From a virus, in IMG/VR virus record IMGVR_UViG_3300025102_000317, positions 1 through 22,569 of that record: a DNA stretch of 22,569 nucleotides. The stretch is one strand, 5' to 3'. Under the pieces are notes generated by a model, which saw only the letters and a list, made by a program, of their open reading frames with translations, was not told the origin of the DNA and made no database searches. Below are positions 8,364 through 15,951 of this stretch, piece after piece (position 1 is the first letter of the stretch; each line of letters opens with the position of its first letter). Made by a program: the position numbers and the translations under genes.

Positions 8364-9151
8364 TATTTAATTTTTTTAAATTCTACATCAATTTTTGAAT
8401 AATCAACGCCATCATAAATTCCAACAAAGTTTTTTACAATTGCTTCAGCAGGCACTTCATCTGACATTACACCCTCATAAACTTCACTTGCGTTTTTATA
8501 TTTAAACGAATATATTTTCAAACCACTGGGTGATAACCTTAAAAATTCAATATCTTGTTTTAATCTTCTATCCGATAAAGCTTCACCTAAAAAGCTTGAC
8601 GTGTTACTACCCATGCCCCCTAAAGCATCAGCTCTTTGTTGTCCATATTGTTGTACCATACCAGCTTGTCTAGATATATCAGCAATACTTCTACCTTCTT
8701 TTGCTTGAAATTCGAATGTTCTACCTAATATATTTGCTTGTTCAACTCTTTGTTTTTGGGCTATTCTTTGAGCCTGGGCCGCTTGTTCGCCTTGAGCTCT
8801 TGCCATTGCATTTTGGCTTTCTTGTTGTTGTATTGTATTTGAAATACCTCTTTTGCTCTGTACTGCAGCTTGAGCTAATGCCGTCGCACCTCCAGCGCCA
8901 GCACCCGTTGCTCTTAATGTGTCTAATGTGTTAGCTAAAGATATATCAGCTTGTTCTGCTTGAAATTCAGCAGCGCCTGTAGCTACTTGCAAATTGGCAA
9001 AAGGATTACTAACCATACCGCTTAAATCCGTTACTTGATCATAAGGATTTATAACTTCTGGACGATCTTCTAAAGCTTGGTCTAGTTTATCTTGCGCCTT
9101 CCCTTGTTTTTTTCTAGCTTTACCCGCATTTATTGCACTAAATATTGCCAT
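8363..9151 (-). CDS. Helical virion protein with a C-terminal S74-type chaperone motif (262 aa)
   Basis: Residues 1-185 are Ala/Gln-rich and helical (for example QAAQAQRIAQKQRVEQANIL) with a Gly/Ala hinge near 82-90, like many phage internal or tail-barrel proteins. The last 70 residues begin with S193-DRRLK198-QDI and continue GLKIYSFKYK, YEGVMSDEVP and VDYSKIDVEF. This is the pattern of peptidase S74 / intramolecular chaperone modules, normally found at the end of tail spikes, where a Ser-Lys pair cuts the chaperone off just before the serine. The Ser-Lys spacing of five residues is kept. The module is short compared with the usual 100-150 residues and is attached to a helical rather than a fibre protein. 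Self-cleavage would leave a 192-residue body and a 70-residue piece, but this is unproven. It sits between the GNAT-like gene and the 575-residue gene. Confidence 0.65.
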   Translation of the reverse strand: MAIFSAINAGKARKKQGKAQDKLDQALEDRPEVINPYDQVTDLSGMVSNPFANLQVATGAAEFQAEQADISLANTLDTLRATGAGAGGATALAQAAVQSKRGISNTIQQQESQNAMARAQGEQAAQAQRIAQKQRVEQANILGRTFEFQAKEGRSIADISRQAGMVQQYGQQRADALGGMGSNTSSFLGEALSDRRLKQDIEFLRLSPSGLKIYSFKYKNASEVYEGVMSDEVPAEAIVKNFVGIYDGVDYSKIDVEFKKIK

Positions 9152-9154
9152 TGT

Positions 9155-9553
9155 TTATAAATTTTTTATTATTTCGTATGATGGTTTTTTATCAACCATC
9201 CAGCCTAATTTTTTATGTAAATTAATCAAATGCTTGTTTCTACCAATAGTAAATACATGCTTTACACCTTGATCTGTTAAAACGCGCTCTACGGCTTGAA
9301 TTAAGAGCGTTATCGCGTCTTTTCTGTCACTTTCTCTATATTCTGGATTAGATATAATCCATTCAAGTAAAGCAGCCTTAGAATTGGTTATATAAACATA
9401 TCCCGCCACTATACCTATATTGTTTTTTTCGACTATAAAGCCAGTATCTGGCAAAAAAGTCTGAGGCGGTGCTTGCCATTCTGGCCATGCATCCCACCAT
9501 TTTACTAATGTGCTGTAGTCTTCACTAGTAAGCCTACGAATATTTAATTTCAT
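9155..9553 (-). CDS. GNAT-like acetyltransferase-fold protein, probably degenerate (132 aa)
   Basis: The layout matches a compact GNAT domain: an N-terminal IRRLTSEDYSTL strand-helix, GIVAGYVYI and ALLEWIISNPEYR strands, a following helix, and a C-terminal INLHKKLGW that corresponds to the family's last conserved motif. Classical GNAT enzymes bind acetyl-CoA with a Q/R-x-x-G-x-G/A loop; here the equivalent stretch reads YRESDRKDAITLL and lacks the glycines. The protein may therefore not bind acetyl-CoA normally and may be structural, or the alignment may be shifted. The ATG follows the stop of the 428-residue gene with no gap (TAAATG), and the next gene starts 3 bases after its own stop. Its place among virion genes suggests it is co-expressed with particle components. 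Fold assignment is moderately sure; activity is not. Confidence 0.65.
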   Translation of the reverse strand: MKLNIRRLTSEDYSTLVKWWDAWPEWQAPPQTFLPDTGFIVEKNNIGIVAGYVYITNSKAALLEWIISNPEYRESDRKDAITLLIQAVERVLTDQGVKHVFTIGRNKHLINLHKKLGWMVDKKPSYEIIKNL

Positions 9554-10840
9554 TTAACTTGATTTTGTTATGTTATGAGATACGCTAAATAGCTCTTGTT
9601 CACCTCCTGTATATCCATTACTCATTTCAACTATTGAAAATAATCCTGATATACCCGCCGTATCTACCCCAACAACACCGTCTTTTATAGCTCCAGTATT
9701 GTTTGTTATATGAGAATAATATTTATCCTCTTTTTTCTTAAATTGACTTATAATATCGCCTGTTAAGCTAAGCTCTGCATTATCAATTTCTTTAGCTTCT
9801 TGTGTTGTATTTCTTATGCCGTCTTGTGCTTTAGCAGATTCCATTGTCCAATATGATGTGCCTTCGTAATTTATGCTTAAAAAGTTTTTAACCGAAGAAG
9901 GTTCAGCGTTTGCAACAAATGTAATATATGACGCATAACTTTGCGGCTCTGAATTTTGGTTTACATAAAACGTGTTACGCGCAAGGTTTACATAATGTTT
10001 CCATAAATTATTACTATTTAAAGTAAAAAGTTCTTTATTATGACTAAAACCAAAATCTGGTTTATAATCATAAAAACTAACCCACCCGTTAGCGCTGTCA
10101 TCAAAACTTAAGGTTTCATGCCCAGCATAATTACCATCTGGCTGTAATCCCAGTAAAGCATCTTGTAAAGAAACAACATATTGATCGTCATGATCGTCAT
10201 AAAAACCAATTATTTTATTATTAGGATAATCTTCAGTTATTAAGCTTATACTATCTCTAAAATAATCACGCATGCCATAATTAGATATTTCTGTAATACC
10301 GTCTCTTGATAATCTTAAAACAGCTGCTCTATTTTTATCTACAAAATATTTTCTTATACCTTTAATAGCAAAACTTTCCGGATGTGTTGTGCCATATTCT
10401 CCTTGATAAGGAACTATTTGCCCAATAACAGCTGCACCTGATGCTGTAAGTTGTCCACCTTCTGCTGTAAATAAAGCATCTTTATCAATTAAAGCATAGC
10501 TTACTTTATTTTCTTGTAATATATTTAAATTAGTATCTTCTGCATGAAGTTTATTTATATCACCATTAGCAGGGTCAACAGCTCTTGTTATAGGTTCTGC
10601 TGAGCTAAATACATTTGTTCTATTAATATCTGTTCTTGAATTATATACGCCAGAATATATTAAAGCATTTCCTCTTCTTTGACCTGCAAAATTTTCATCT
10701 ACTATATGTGCTTTTGGGCCAATAGCAACAAACGGCTCATTAAATCCACCTTTTATTCTCGATTCTTCAAAATGAAGAGCGGAATTTGCAGACCTTATAA
10801 TAAAGGTATTAAAGAACTGTATGTCTATAGAATATCCCAT
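9554..10840 (-). CDS. C-terminal half of a split tail-stabilisation (muzzle-type) protein (428 aa)
   Basis: From memory, the sequence GGFNEPFVAIGPKAHIVDE, NALIYSGVYNS, ITRAVDPANGDINKLHAEDTN, LQENKVSYALIDKDALFTAEGG, PESFAIKGIRKYFVDKNRAAVLRLSRDGITEIS matches the second half of the large stabilisation or muzzle protein of crAss-like and related marine phages. There the equivalent of FFNTFIIRSANS sits inside one long chain; here it lies close to the N-terminus of a separate protein. The strand-rich repeats suggest a beta-propeller or beta-sandwich tail nozzle. The gene lies 21 bases after the stop of the 1054-residue gene, which holds the first half, and in the same reading frame, but three TAA codons separate them. 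It ends directly against the GNAT-like gene (TAAATG). The two products presumably assemble together in the tail. Confidence 0.75.
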   Translation of the reverse strand: MGYSIDIQFFNTFIIRSANSALHFEESRIKGGFNEPFVAIGPKAHIVDENFAGQRRGNALIYSGVYNSRTDINRTNVFSSAEPITRAVDPANGDINKLHAEDTNLNILQENKVSYALIDKDALFTAEGGQLTASGAAVIGQIVPYQGEYGTTHPESFAIKGIRKYFVDKNRAAVLRLSRDGITEISNYGMRDYFRDSISLITEDYPNNKIIGFYDDHDDQYVVSLQDALLGLQPDGNYAGHETLSFDDSANGWVSFYDYKPDFGFSHNKELFTLNSNNLWKHYVNLARNTFYVNQNSEPQSYASYITFVANAEPSSVKNFLSINYEGTSYWTMESAKAQDGIRNTTQEAKEIDNAELSLTGDIISQFKKKEDKYYSHITNNTGAIKDGVVGVDTAGISGLFSIVEMSNGYTGGEQELFSVSHNITKSS

Positions 10841-10861
10841 AATTAATTATTACATATTTTG

Positions 10862-13800
10862 TTAACTACATAAACTTACCGCTCCTACAACACCTGAGCT
10901 ACTGATTTGAGCATAAAAAGATGTTCCACTACCATTATGTGCTCCACCTCCTGGAGCCCATGCAAAGTAAGGGCCAGTGCTTCCATTAAGAAGTGTTGTT
11001 CCCTGCGCGTCTGTATAAACAACATCTCCTTGCGATGGAGTTGCACTACTTCCATTATGATAACGTAATGTGCCGACTGCTTGATTACATGCTTCGTGAA
11101 CACTACTGCCTCCCATTGTTAAATAAAAACTTGTAAAGTTTGACGCAGAAACATTTACTATCAAATTATCATTATCTTGTAAACCTCCAGCATCTGTTGT
11201 TCTTATTCCTAATGTATATGAATCTCCCGAAGTTAAAGCATTTGCTATTTTTATTGATCCTGTAGATGAATCAATTGTAAAATCATTATCAGTATTGCCA
11301 GACTCTATTGAAAAAGTTAATCCGTTTGCATTTGCGCTTGTTTTAGCACTACCATTTACAGCCGTTATAAATCTAATTTGCGTATCTATGGGTGTTGATG
11401 CTGCTACACTTACAGTTGATCCTACGGTTTGTGTGGGTGCAACATTTGTTATTGTAACTGTTTTTGCAAAATTTTGTGAGTTGCTTCCTTTTGTAGATTT
11501 TATTGTTATAGTATACGTGTCTTCATTGTTATTTTTAAATTCAAAAGTTTCTCCTGTATCTAAGTCTTCCCCATCAATTACAAAAGCACCAGCCCTGCTA
11601 CTACCATTACCATCAATAATTGAAACTATTGAATATGTTGGTGAGCTAATATTTGAACCGCTTGAATCTGTAGTTGTTAAGTCCGCAACTTTAGTTCCTG
11701 AAGCTGTGCTTTCAGCAACAGTATTTGCACTTAAAGCTAAAGCATTAGGAACAGACCCGGTTAATCCTGAATCTATTTGTTCATTTAAATGAGAAATTAA
11801 TCCAGCTGTAGATGTTTCATAGTATATATCTAAAGCTGTTGATATTGGTTTTGTTTCCAATACAATTAAATTGTCAAATTCACTTCCTGAAATATGATTT
11901 CTACCCTGACCATCCGGCAATTCAGCTAATAAAGGGTTTTTATCATTCAAATAAAAATCATTTATACTTGTACCAATGCCATGTTCATTTTTTGTACCTA
12001 TAGATATTATATCAATATAATCCGTCCCATTTTGTTGAGATTGTGTACCACTAGTATCTAATACTTTAGGTAATAAACTAGTTTGTGAACCCTGTGTACC
12101 ATCTTCAGTATTTATATCAGTTACGTCTCTAGGTACTTTATTTATATTATCACCAGATAATACAAGCCAACTCCTTTTTTCGTCAGCCGGTATATTATCT
12201 AACAATGTTGGTGCAAATACATTATAATACTCTAACTCTGTTTGTTTTACTACAACCCTATATGAATACCAACCTAATGGATTTGTGTCAGCCGCATACG
12301 CATCACCAATTTTACCAGTAAAATCTAATTTTAAAGCATAATGAGGCCAAGCGGCTACATTACCGTTTTTAGGGTCTAAAAATTCAGTATTATCTGTAGG
12401 TGTAATTACAGAAGACATTCTTCCATATCTATCTGATAATACAATACCAACTGTATACTCTCTATTTGACTTTACAGAAGATAATAAATATTCAGAATTG
12501 AAATTATCTTGATCACCGCTTGTGACACTAAATTGATCTGGCTCTAATCCTGTAACATCTCTATTTTGCCAAAAGTTTCCATATATAACTCTATTGCCAC
12601 TAACTTCTTGCGTTTTTGCTTTTACTGGTATTATATCACTTATTCTTAATAGCTCAGATTCTGGTAAAGTTTGTATAGGTTTTGTTGAATTATATGTATA
12701 TTTAAAACCATAAATAAGTTTAGCGGCATTGTCTGTTAATGGCTCTGCCCTGTATATAATATTATTAATAGTAGTTCCGTCTGAACTTAAAATTTGTTTT
12801 TCAAAATCAATTGTATCTACAACTTTTAAAGCTAAACCACCAGCTTCGCTATATAATATTTGTATTTTTTTAATATTTAAATTATTTTCATAAGCAGTTA
12901 TATTTGAAAAGAAATATAAACGTTGATTATCTATCAAAGGCGTTTTAGTGTCAATACTTGTTGATAATGGTAGATTAGTTGAGTCTAAAGTACCAGCAGA
13001 CGTAGCAACAGTATAATTATCTCCTCTTGCTGTTACAACAGTATTACTATTTGCTATAGTTCCATTAACTGTGTCAATAGTTATTGGATATCCTCCGCTT
13101 TCGCCACCGGCTTGATTTATATTACAGGCAGCGTGGTTGTCTTTATTATTATTAGAAGGTAAATCAATAAATAACTCTACAACATTTGCTAAATTTTGAA
13201 CCATTTCAACGGTTGTTTGCTCTATAGCTTCTGTTTGTTGTGCGGCTGTTAAAGTTCCAGCTTTAGTGTCATTGCTCATAACGCCAAAATTAAAATCTTT
13301 ACCTTTGCCAGGATGGAAACATGTTTGTGTAAATGGAGATATTACTGAATATTCATTATTATCATATTGAAATCTATAAGCAAATTTTACAAATTTATCT
13401 TGTATATGTTTACTCTTTATAGATGAATCATATGACATTCTAACTTTAGGTGGAGTTGGTGGGGAATATTGTGCAACGCTAATTTTATCTTCTAAATACG
13501 GATCATTTGTATATTCACCTGCTTTTGCATCTGTTATATTTATTTTTCTTGGTTGATTATAGTTATCAGTCCAAAATAATAAATCATCAATTTTATTTAT
13601 ATGTAATATAGGGTGTTTTTTTGAAAAGTTTAATCTAAAACTATCAATTATAGGAGTTGGTGCGCCTGATGCGCCAATTTTTTTATAATATATTCTACAA
13701 TTATTAGAACCGGTAGCATATCTACTGTTGATTTGTGTAGGATCATCATTTGTAATTCCTGTAAAATCTGTAGTAAACCAAAAAACATCGCCTGTAAGCT

Positions 13801-14026
13801 TATCTACATAATGTCCTATAGTATCACTACCAGTTAAAGATAATGCGTTGCTTGAAGCATATTCATAATCATTACCTTTAATATTTTGTACTGAACCCAC
13901 ATCAGAATTGTCTGACTTAGATACTTTAATATTTTTTCCGTCTCTATACTGACCGTTAGGTAATACTCTATCATCAAGGTCTTTATTCATTTTACCTTGA
14001 ATGAAATTATTTTTTATTTCCGGCAT
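10862..14026 (-). CDS. Tail-stabilisation (muzzle-type) protein, N-terminal half, with cadherin-like repeats and tip domain (1054 aa)
   Basis: The N-terminus, with NNFIQGKMNKDLDDRVLPNG and VGSVQNIKGN, is the hallmark I recall for the large tail-stabilisation / muzzle proteins of crAss-like and marine podovirus-like phages. Residues 1 to about 745 are strand-rich and end with NLIVLETKPISTALDIYYET, the usual end of the first half of that family. Then come two cadherin-like or Ig-like repeats (about 750-860 and 863-958; the second ends with the cadherin-style RTTDAGGLQDNDNLIVNV). A Gly/Ser-rich terminal domain at about 960-1054 carries two cysteines (in HEACNQ and at SLCS) and a GDVVYTD motif of a kind seen at the ends of phage adhesion proteins. 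The family's second half is encoded by the next gene. The accessory region probably contacts the host surface; this is inference. It starts 3 bases after the stop of the 382-residue gene. Confidence 0.75.
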   Translation of the reverse strand: MPEIKNNFIQGKMNKDLDDRVLPNGQYRDGKNIKVSKSDNSDVGSVQNIKGNDYEYASSNALSLTGSDTIGHYVDKLTGDVFWFTTDFTGITNDDPTQINSRYATGSNNCRIYYKKIGASGAPTPIIDSFRLNFSKKHPILHINKIDDLLFWTDNYNQPRKINITDAKAGEYTNDPYLEDKISVAQYSPPTPPKVRMSYDSSIKSKHIQDKFVKFAYRFQYDNNEYSVISPFTQTCFHPGKGKDFNFGVMSNDTKAGTLTAAQQTEAIEQTTVEMVQNLANVVELFIDLPSNNNKDNHAACNINQAGGESGGYPITIDTVNGTIANSNTVVTARGDNYTVATSAGTLDSTNLPLSTSIDTKTPLIDNQRLYFFSNITAYENNLNIKKIQILYSEAGGLALKVVDTIDFEKQILSSDGTTINNIIYRAEPLTDNAAKLIYGFKYTYNSTKPIQTLPESELLRISDIIPVKAKTQEVSGNRVIYGNFWQNRDVTGLEPDQFSVTSGDQDNFNSEYLLSSVKSNREYTVGIVLSDRYGRMSSVITPTDNTEFLDPKNGNVAAWPHYALKLDFTGKIGDAYAADTNPLGWYSYRVVVKQTELEYYNVFAPTLLDNIPADEKRSWLVLSGDNINKVPRDVTDINTEDGTQGSQTSLLPKVLDTSGTQSQQNGTDYIDIISIGTKNEHGIGTSINDFYLNDKNPLLAELPDGQGRNHISGSEFDNLIVLETKPISTALDIYYETSTAGLISHLNEQIDSGLTGSVPNALALSANTVAESTASGTKVADLTTTDSSGSNISSPTYSIVSIIDGNGSSRAGAFVIDGEDLDTGETFEFKNNNEDTYTITIKSTKGSNSQNFAKTVTITNVAPTQTVGSTVSVAASTPIDTQIRFITAVNGSAKTSANANGLTFSIESGNTDNDFTIDSSTGSIKIANALTSGDSYTLGIRTTDAGGLQDNDNLIVNVSASNFTSFYLTMGGSSVHEACNQAVGTLRYHNGSSATPSQGDVVYTDAQGTTLLNGSTGPYFAWAPGGGAHNGSGTSFYAQISSSGVVGAVSLCS

Positions 14027-14029
14027 TTA

Positions 14030-15178
14030 CTAGTGTTTAATATGTTTAGACTTGCCTCTCATTACTTGTTCTAGCTCGCCTAATTTAATATTTGATAATC
14101 TTAGCTTTGCATTTCGCATTGCTGCTCTTCTTTCTTTTCTAAATCTGTTTATAATATACTCAGGAAAATTTGCACGGCCACTAGCTATTGCATGAGTTAT
14201 ATATTTATATATTGCGTCTTCAGCTAATTTATGTATTTGCATTTCATCATCAGTACCTAACCCATCAGATATATATTTTAATGTAATAACTTTATTTAAT
14301 ACATCATTGCTAAAGCCAAACTGTCCGTTTAATTCATCAACAACAAATACACCATTTTTTTGAGATATTTCAGCATTTAATCCGTATCTTTTACCAAATT
14401 CACCAATTCTATCAATATCTTTATGTATATCGTATGTTAAATCAGTATTGTTATAAGCTCCGGATAGATTGGCATGTTCAAAATTAGCAAATTTATCTGA
14501 TGTATACGGGTGCGCTGTTAAAACTGACCCATCTGCATCAAATAAATAATCTGCGTTTTCATCTTGTAATATAGATTCAGAAGGCCTAGATGTATATCTT
14601 GCAGGTATTAAAATATGTTCAATACCAGCGTCATCAACCCTGGATAATCTAACATAATTTACGTAGTCTTGCGGAAAAGGCATCGATAAAGTATTGCCTA
14701 TTTCAATTTCCTGTATTTTTTCAACTCTTGAAACATCATAACTAAATTCTTGTATGCCTCTTTTAGCATGAAACAAAACATCTGTTCTTTTACATGTCGG
14801 TATTAATTTCCCTTCACCCACAAACGCAATCATATAGTTATTTATAATATCAGTTAAAGATACATATCTATATTGACCATATCTTTCTGCTTTATCTGTT
14901 TGTGTTACAACTATGCCTAACCCCGTTTTAGGTGCGCCGTCTGATTCTAATACATCTGTATTATTTGTATTTCCTGAAAATGTTATTGTTGGCGAACTAT
15001 AACTATAATTAGCTGTGTTTATTAATTTACCATTTACAGCTATTTGAAATTGAGTTTTAGCTGTTGGCAAAGCAGTAAATGAACTTGTTAATAAATCAAA
15101 CGTTTTATCTGAACCGTCGCCCGTAAAGGTTTGTGACCTGTTATAATAAGCTTCTTTTGTTTGTGTTATAAGTCCCAT
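14030..15178 (-). CDS. Tail ring/adaptor-type virion protein with an inserted beta domain (382 aa)
   Basis: From about residue 100 the sequence YGQYRYVSLTDIINNYMIAF, VGEGKLIPTCKRTDVLFHAK, RGIQEFSYDVSRV, MPFPQDYVNYVRLSRVDDAG is, from memory, a widely conserved head-tail or tail-ring protein of crAss-like and marine phages. In relatives I recall, the short N-terminus (MGLxTQTxxxYY) leads almost directly into the YGxYxxVSL segment. Here about 85 residues (14-97) are inserted between them. They are Thr/Ser-rich and strand-like (SQTFTGDGSDKTFDL, QIAVNGKLIN, SPTITFSG, GIVVTQTD), suggesting a small beta-sandwich exposed on the tail. The C-terminus is basic and helical (INRFRKERRAAMRNAKLRL). The stop is TAG, 3 bases before the muzzle gene. 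The structural role is inferred from family and gene order, between the adaptor and muzzle genes. Confidence 0.7.
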   Translation of the reverse strand: MGLITQTKEAYYNRSQTFTGDGSDKTFDLLTSSFTALPTAKTQFQIAVNGKLINTANYSYSSPTITFSGNTNNTDVLESDGAPKTGLGIVVTQTDKAERYGQYRYVSLTDIINNYMIAFVGEGKLIPTCKRTDVLFHAKRGIQEFSYDVSRVEKIQEIEIGNTLSMPFPQDYVNYVRLSRVDDAGIEHILIPARYTSRPSESILQDENADYLFDADGSVLTAHPYTSDKFANFEHANLSGAYNNTDLTYDIHKDIDRIGEFGKRYGLNAEISQKNGVFVVDELNGQFGFSNDVLNKVITLKYISDGLGTDDEMQIHKLAEDAIYKYITHAIASGRANFPEYIINRFRKERRAAMRNAKLRLSNIKLGELEQVMRGKSKHIKH

Positions 15179-15181
15179 CTG

Positions 15182-15895
15182 TTATTGCTCTAATTGTATT
15201 AATTTAGTTTCTTCTCCGCTAGCTGATTGTATTACAGCAGGATCTTCAATTACTAATCCAGCATATTTTAATATACCTAATATTAACTGTACTCTATCTG
15301 AATCGTGTAATGTAAAATCTATAGAGCTGCTTGAATTATATGTTAGTTGACCGCTAGCCCCAACGTCATGATTCCAGTTTATATCTTCTGGCACTTTTAT
15401 ATATTCAATAAGTAAATTACCTAATGTCCAACTGCCATCTGACAAAGCAGGTTCAACAATTATGTCTGCTGCTCTCTGATAATATACAGGAAATGATGTT
15501 GTTGGTTTTGTTAAAGGTGAGGATAGTAAATATGATAATTTACTTTTATTTACTTTTTCTAATTGAATAGTTTTATTAGTTATACTAATATTAATTGTTT
15601 TATACAAATCGGTAGGTATTGTACCAATTCCATTTGTTAAACTAATATCCGCTTGTTTAAAAAACGGATCTATTTTGTGTTGAATTTTTTCAGGTATATT
15701 GCCGTAGTCTTCTACAGCTCTACCTGAGGCTGCTTTAACAACAGCTTTATTGTAGTCGTGGAAATTTTGGTCTAGTATATCAAGTTGAACTTGCGAACCT
15801 ATTCTTTCAAATTCATCAGGTGTTATAAAACCTCTTGATTCTTTGTTTAATATTGATAATACTGTTTTATATACTGTATCAACTGATATTGCCAT
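15182..15895 (-). CDS. Head-tail adaptor / ring-type virion protein (237 aa)
   Basis: The N-terminus MAISVDTVYKTVLSILNKES followed by RGFITPDEFERIGSQVQLDI is a conserved pattern, from memory, in small virion proteins encoded just before the ring and muzzle genes of crAss-like and uncultured marine phages. The first 80 residues are helical, as expected for a portal-contacting adaptor. The rest is mixed with beta strands (PVYYQRAADIIVEPALSDGS, LLIEYIKVPEDINW), ending in a helix that includes DRVQLILGILKYAGLVIEDP. The gene is preceded by a 56-base gap that holds a GC-rich stem-loop, and its stop is 3 bases from the 382-residue gene, so it opens the nearly gapless tail-gene unit. Its precise place in the neck cannot be read from sequence. 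Confidence 0.7.
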   Translation of the reverse strand: MAISVDTVYKTVLSILNKESRGFITPDEFERIGSQVQLDILDQNFHDYNKAVVKAASGRAVEDYGNIPEKIQHKIDPFFKQADISLTNGIGTIPTDLYKTINISITNKTIQLEKVNKSKLSYLLSSPLTKPTTSFPVYYQRAADIIVEPALSDGSWTLGNLLIEYIKVPEDINWNHDVGASGQLTYNSSSSIDFTLHDSDRVQLILGILKYAGLVIEDPAVIQSASGEETKLIQLEQ

Positions 15896-15915
15896 AATAT
15901 TTTTTTATATAATGA

Positions 15916-15938
15916 TTAAGCCGCTTATAGCGGCCTAA
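15916..15938 (-). other. GC-rich stem-loop between two virion genes
   Basis: On the minus strand GCCGCT and AGCGGC pair around a three-base ATA loop. The stem extends outward by one G-T and three A-T pairs, giving about ten pairs. It stands out in an AT-rich gap between the stop of the 267-residue gene (15952) and the start of the 237-residue gene (15895). Downstream comes an A-rich run rather than a clean T run, so it is a poor intrinsic terminator as read on the minus strand. It could protect message ends, be a cleavage site, or partly dampen read-through. Confidence 0.5.
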
Positions 15939-15951
15939 CCACTATAAGTAA

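Noticed and set aside
10182-10199. A tandem nine-base direct repeat (tgatcgtca twice).
   Set aside because: It simply encodes a DDHDD run inside the 428-residue protein; two copies are too few to suggest a functional repeat array.
10840-10862. Sequencing frameshift as the cause of the split muzzle gene.
   Set aside because: Both frames are in the same phase and three TAA codons lie between them, so no single insertion or deletion would join them.
11295-11792. A 165-codon plus-strand frame rich in Val, Ala and Leu.
   Set aside because: It is the reverse of the cadherin-like repeats of the muzzle-type protein; Thr/Ser/Asn-rich coding gives such hydrophobic antisense frames.
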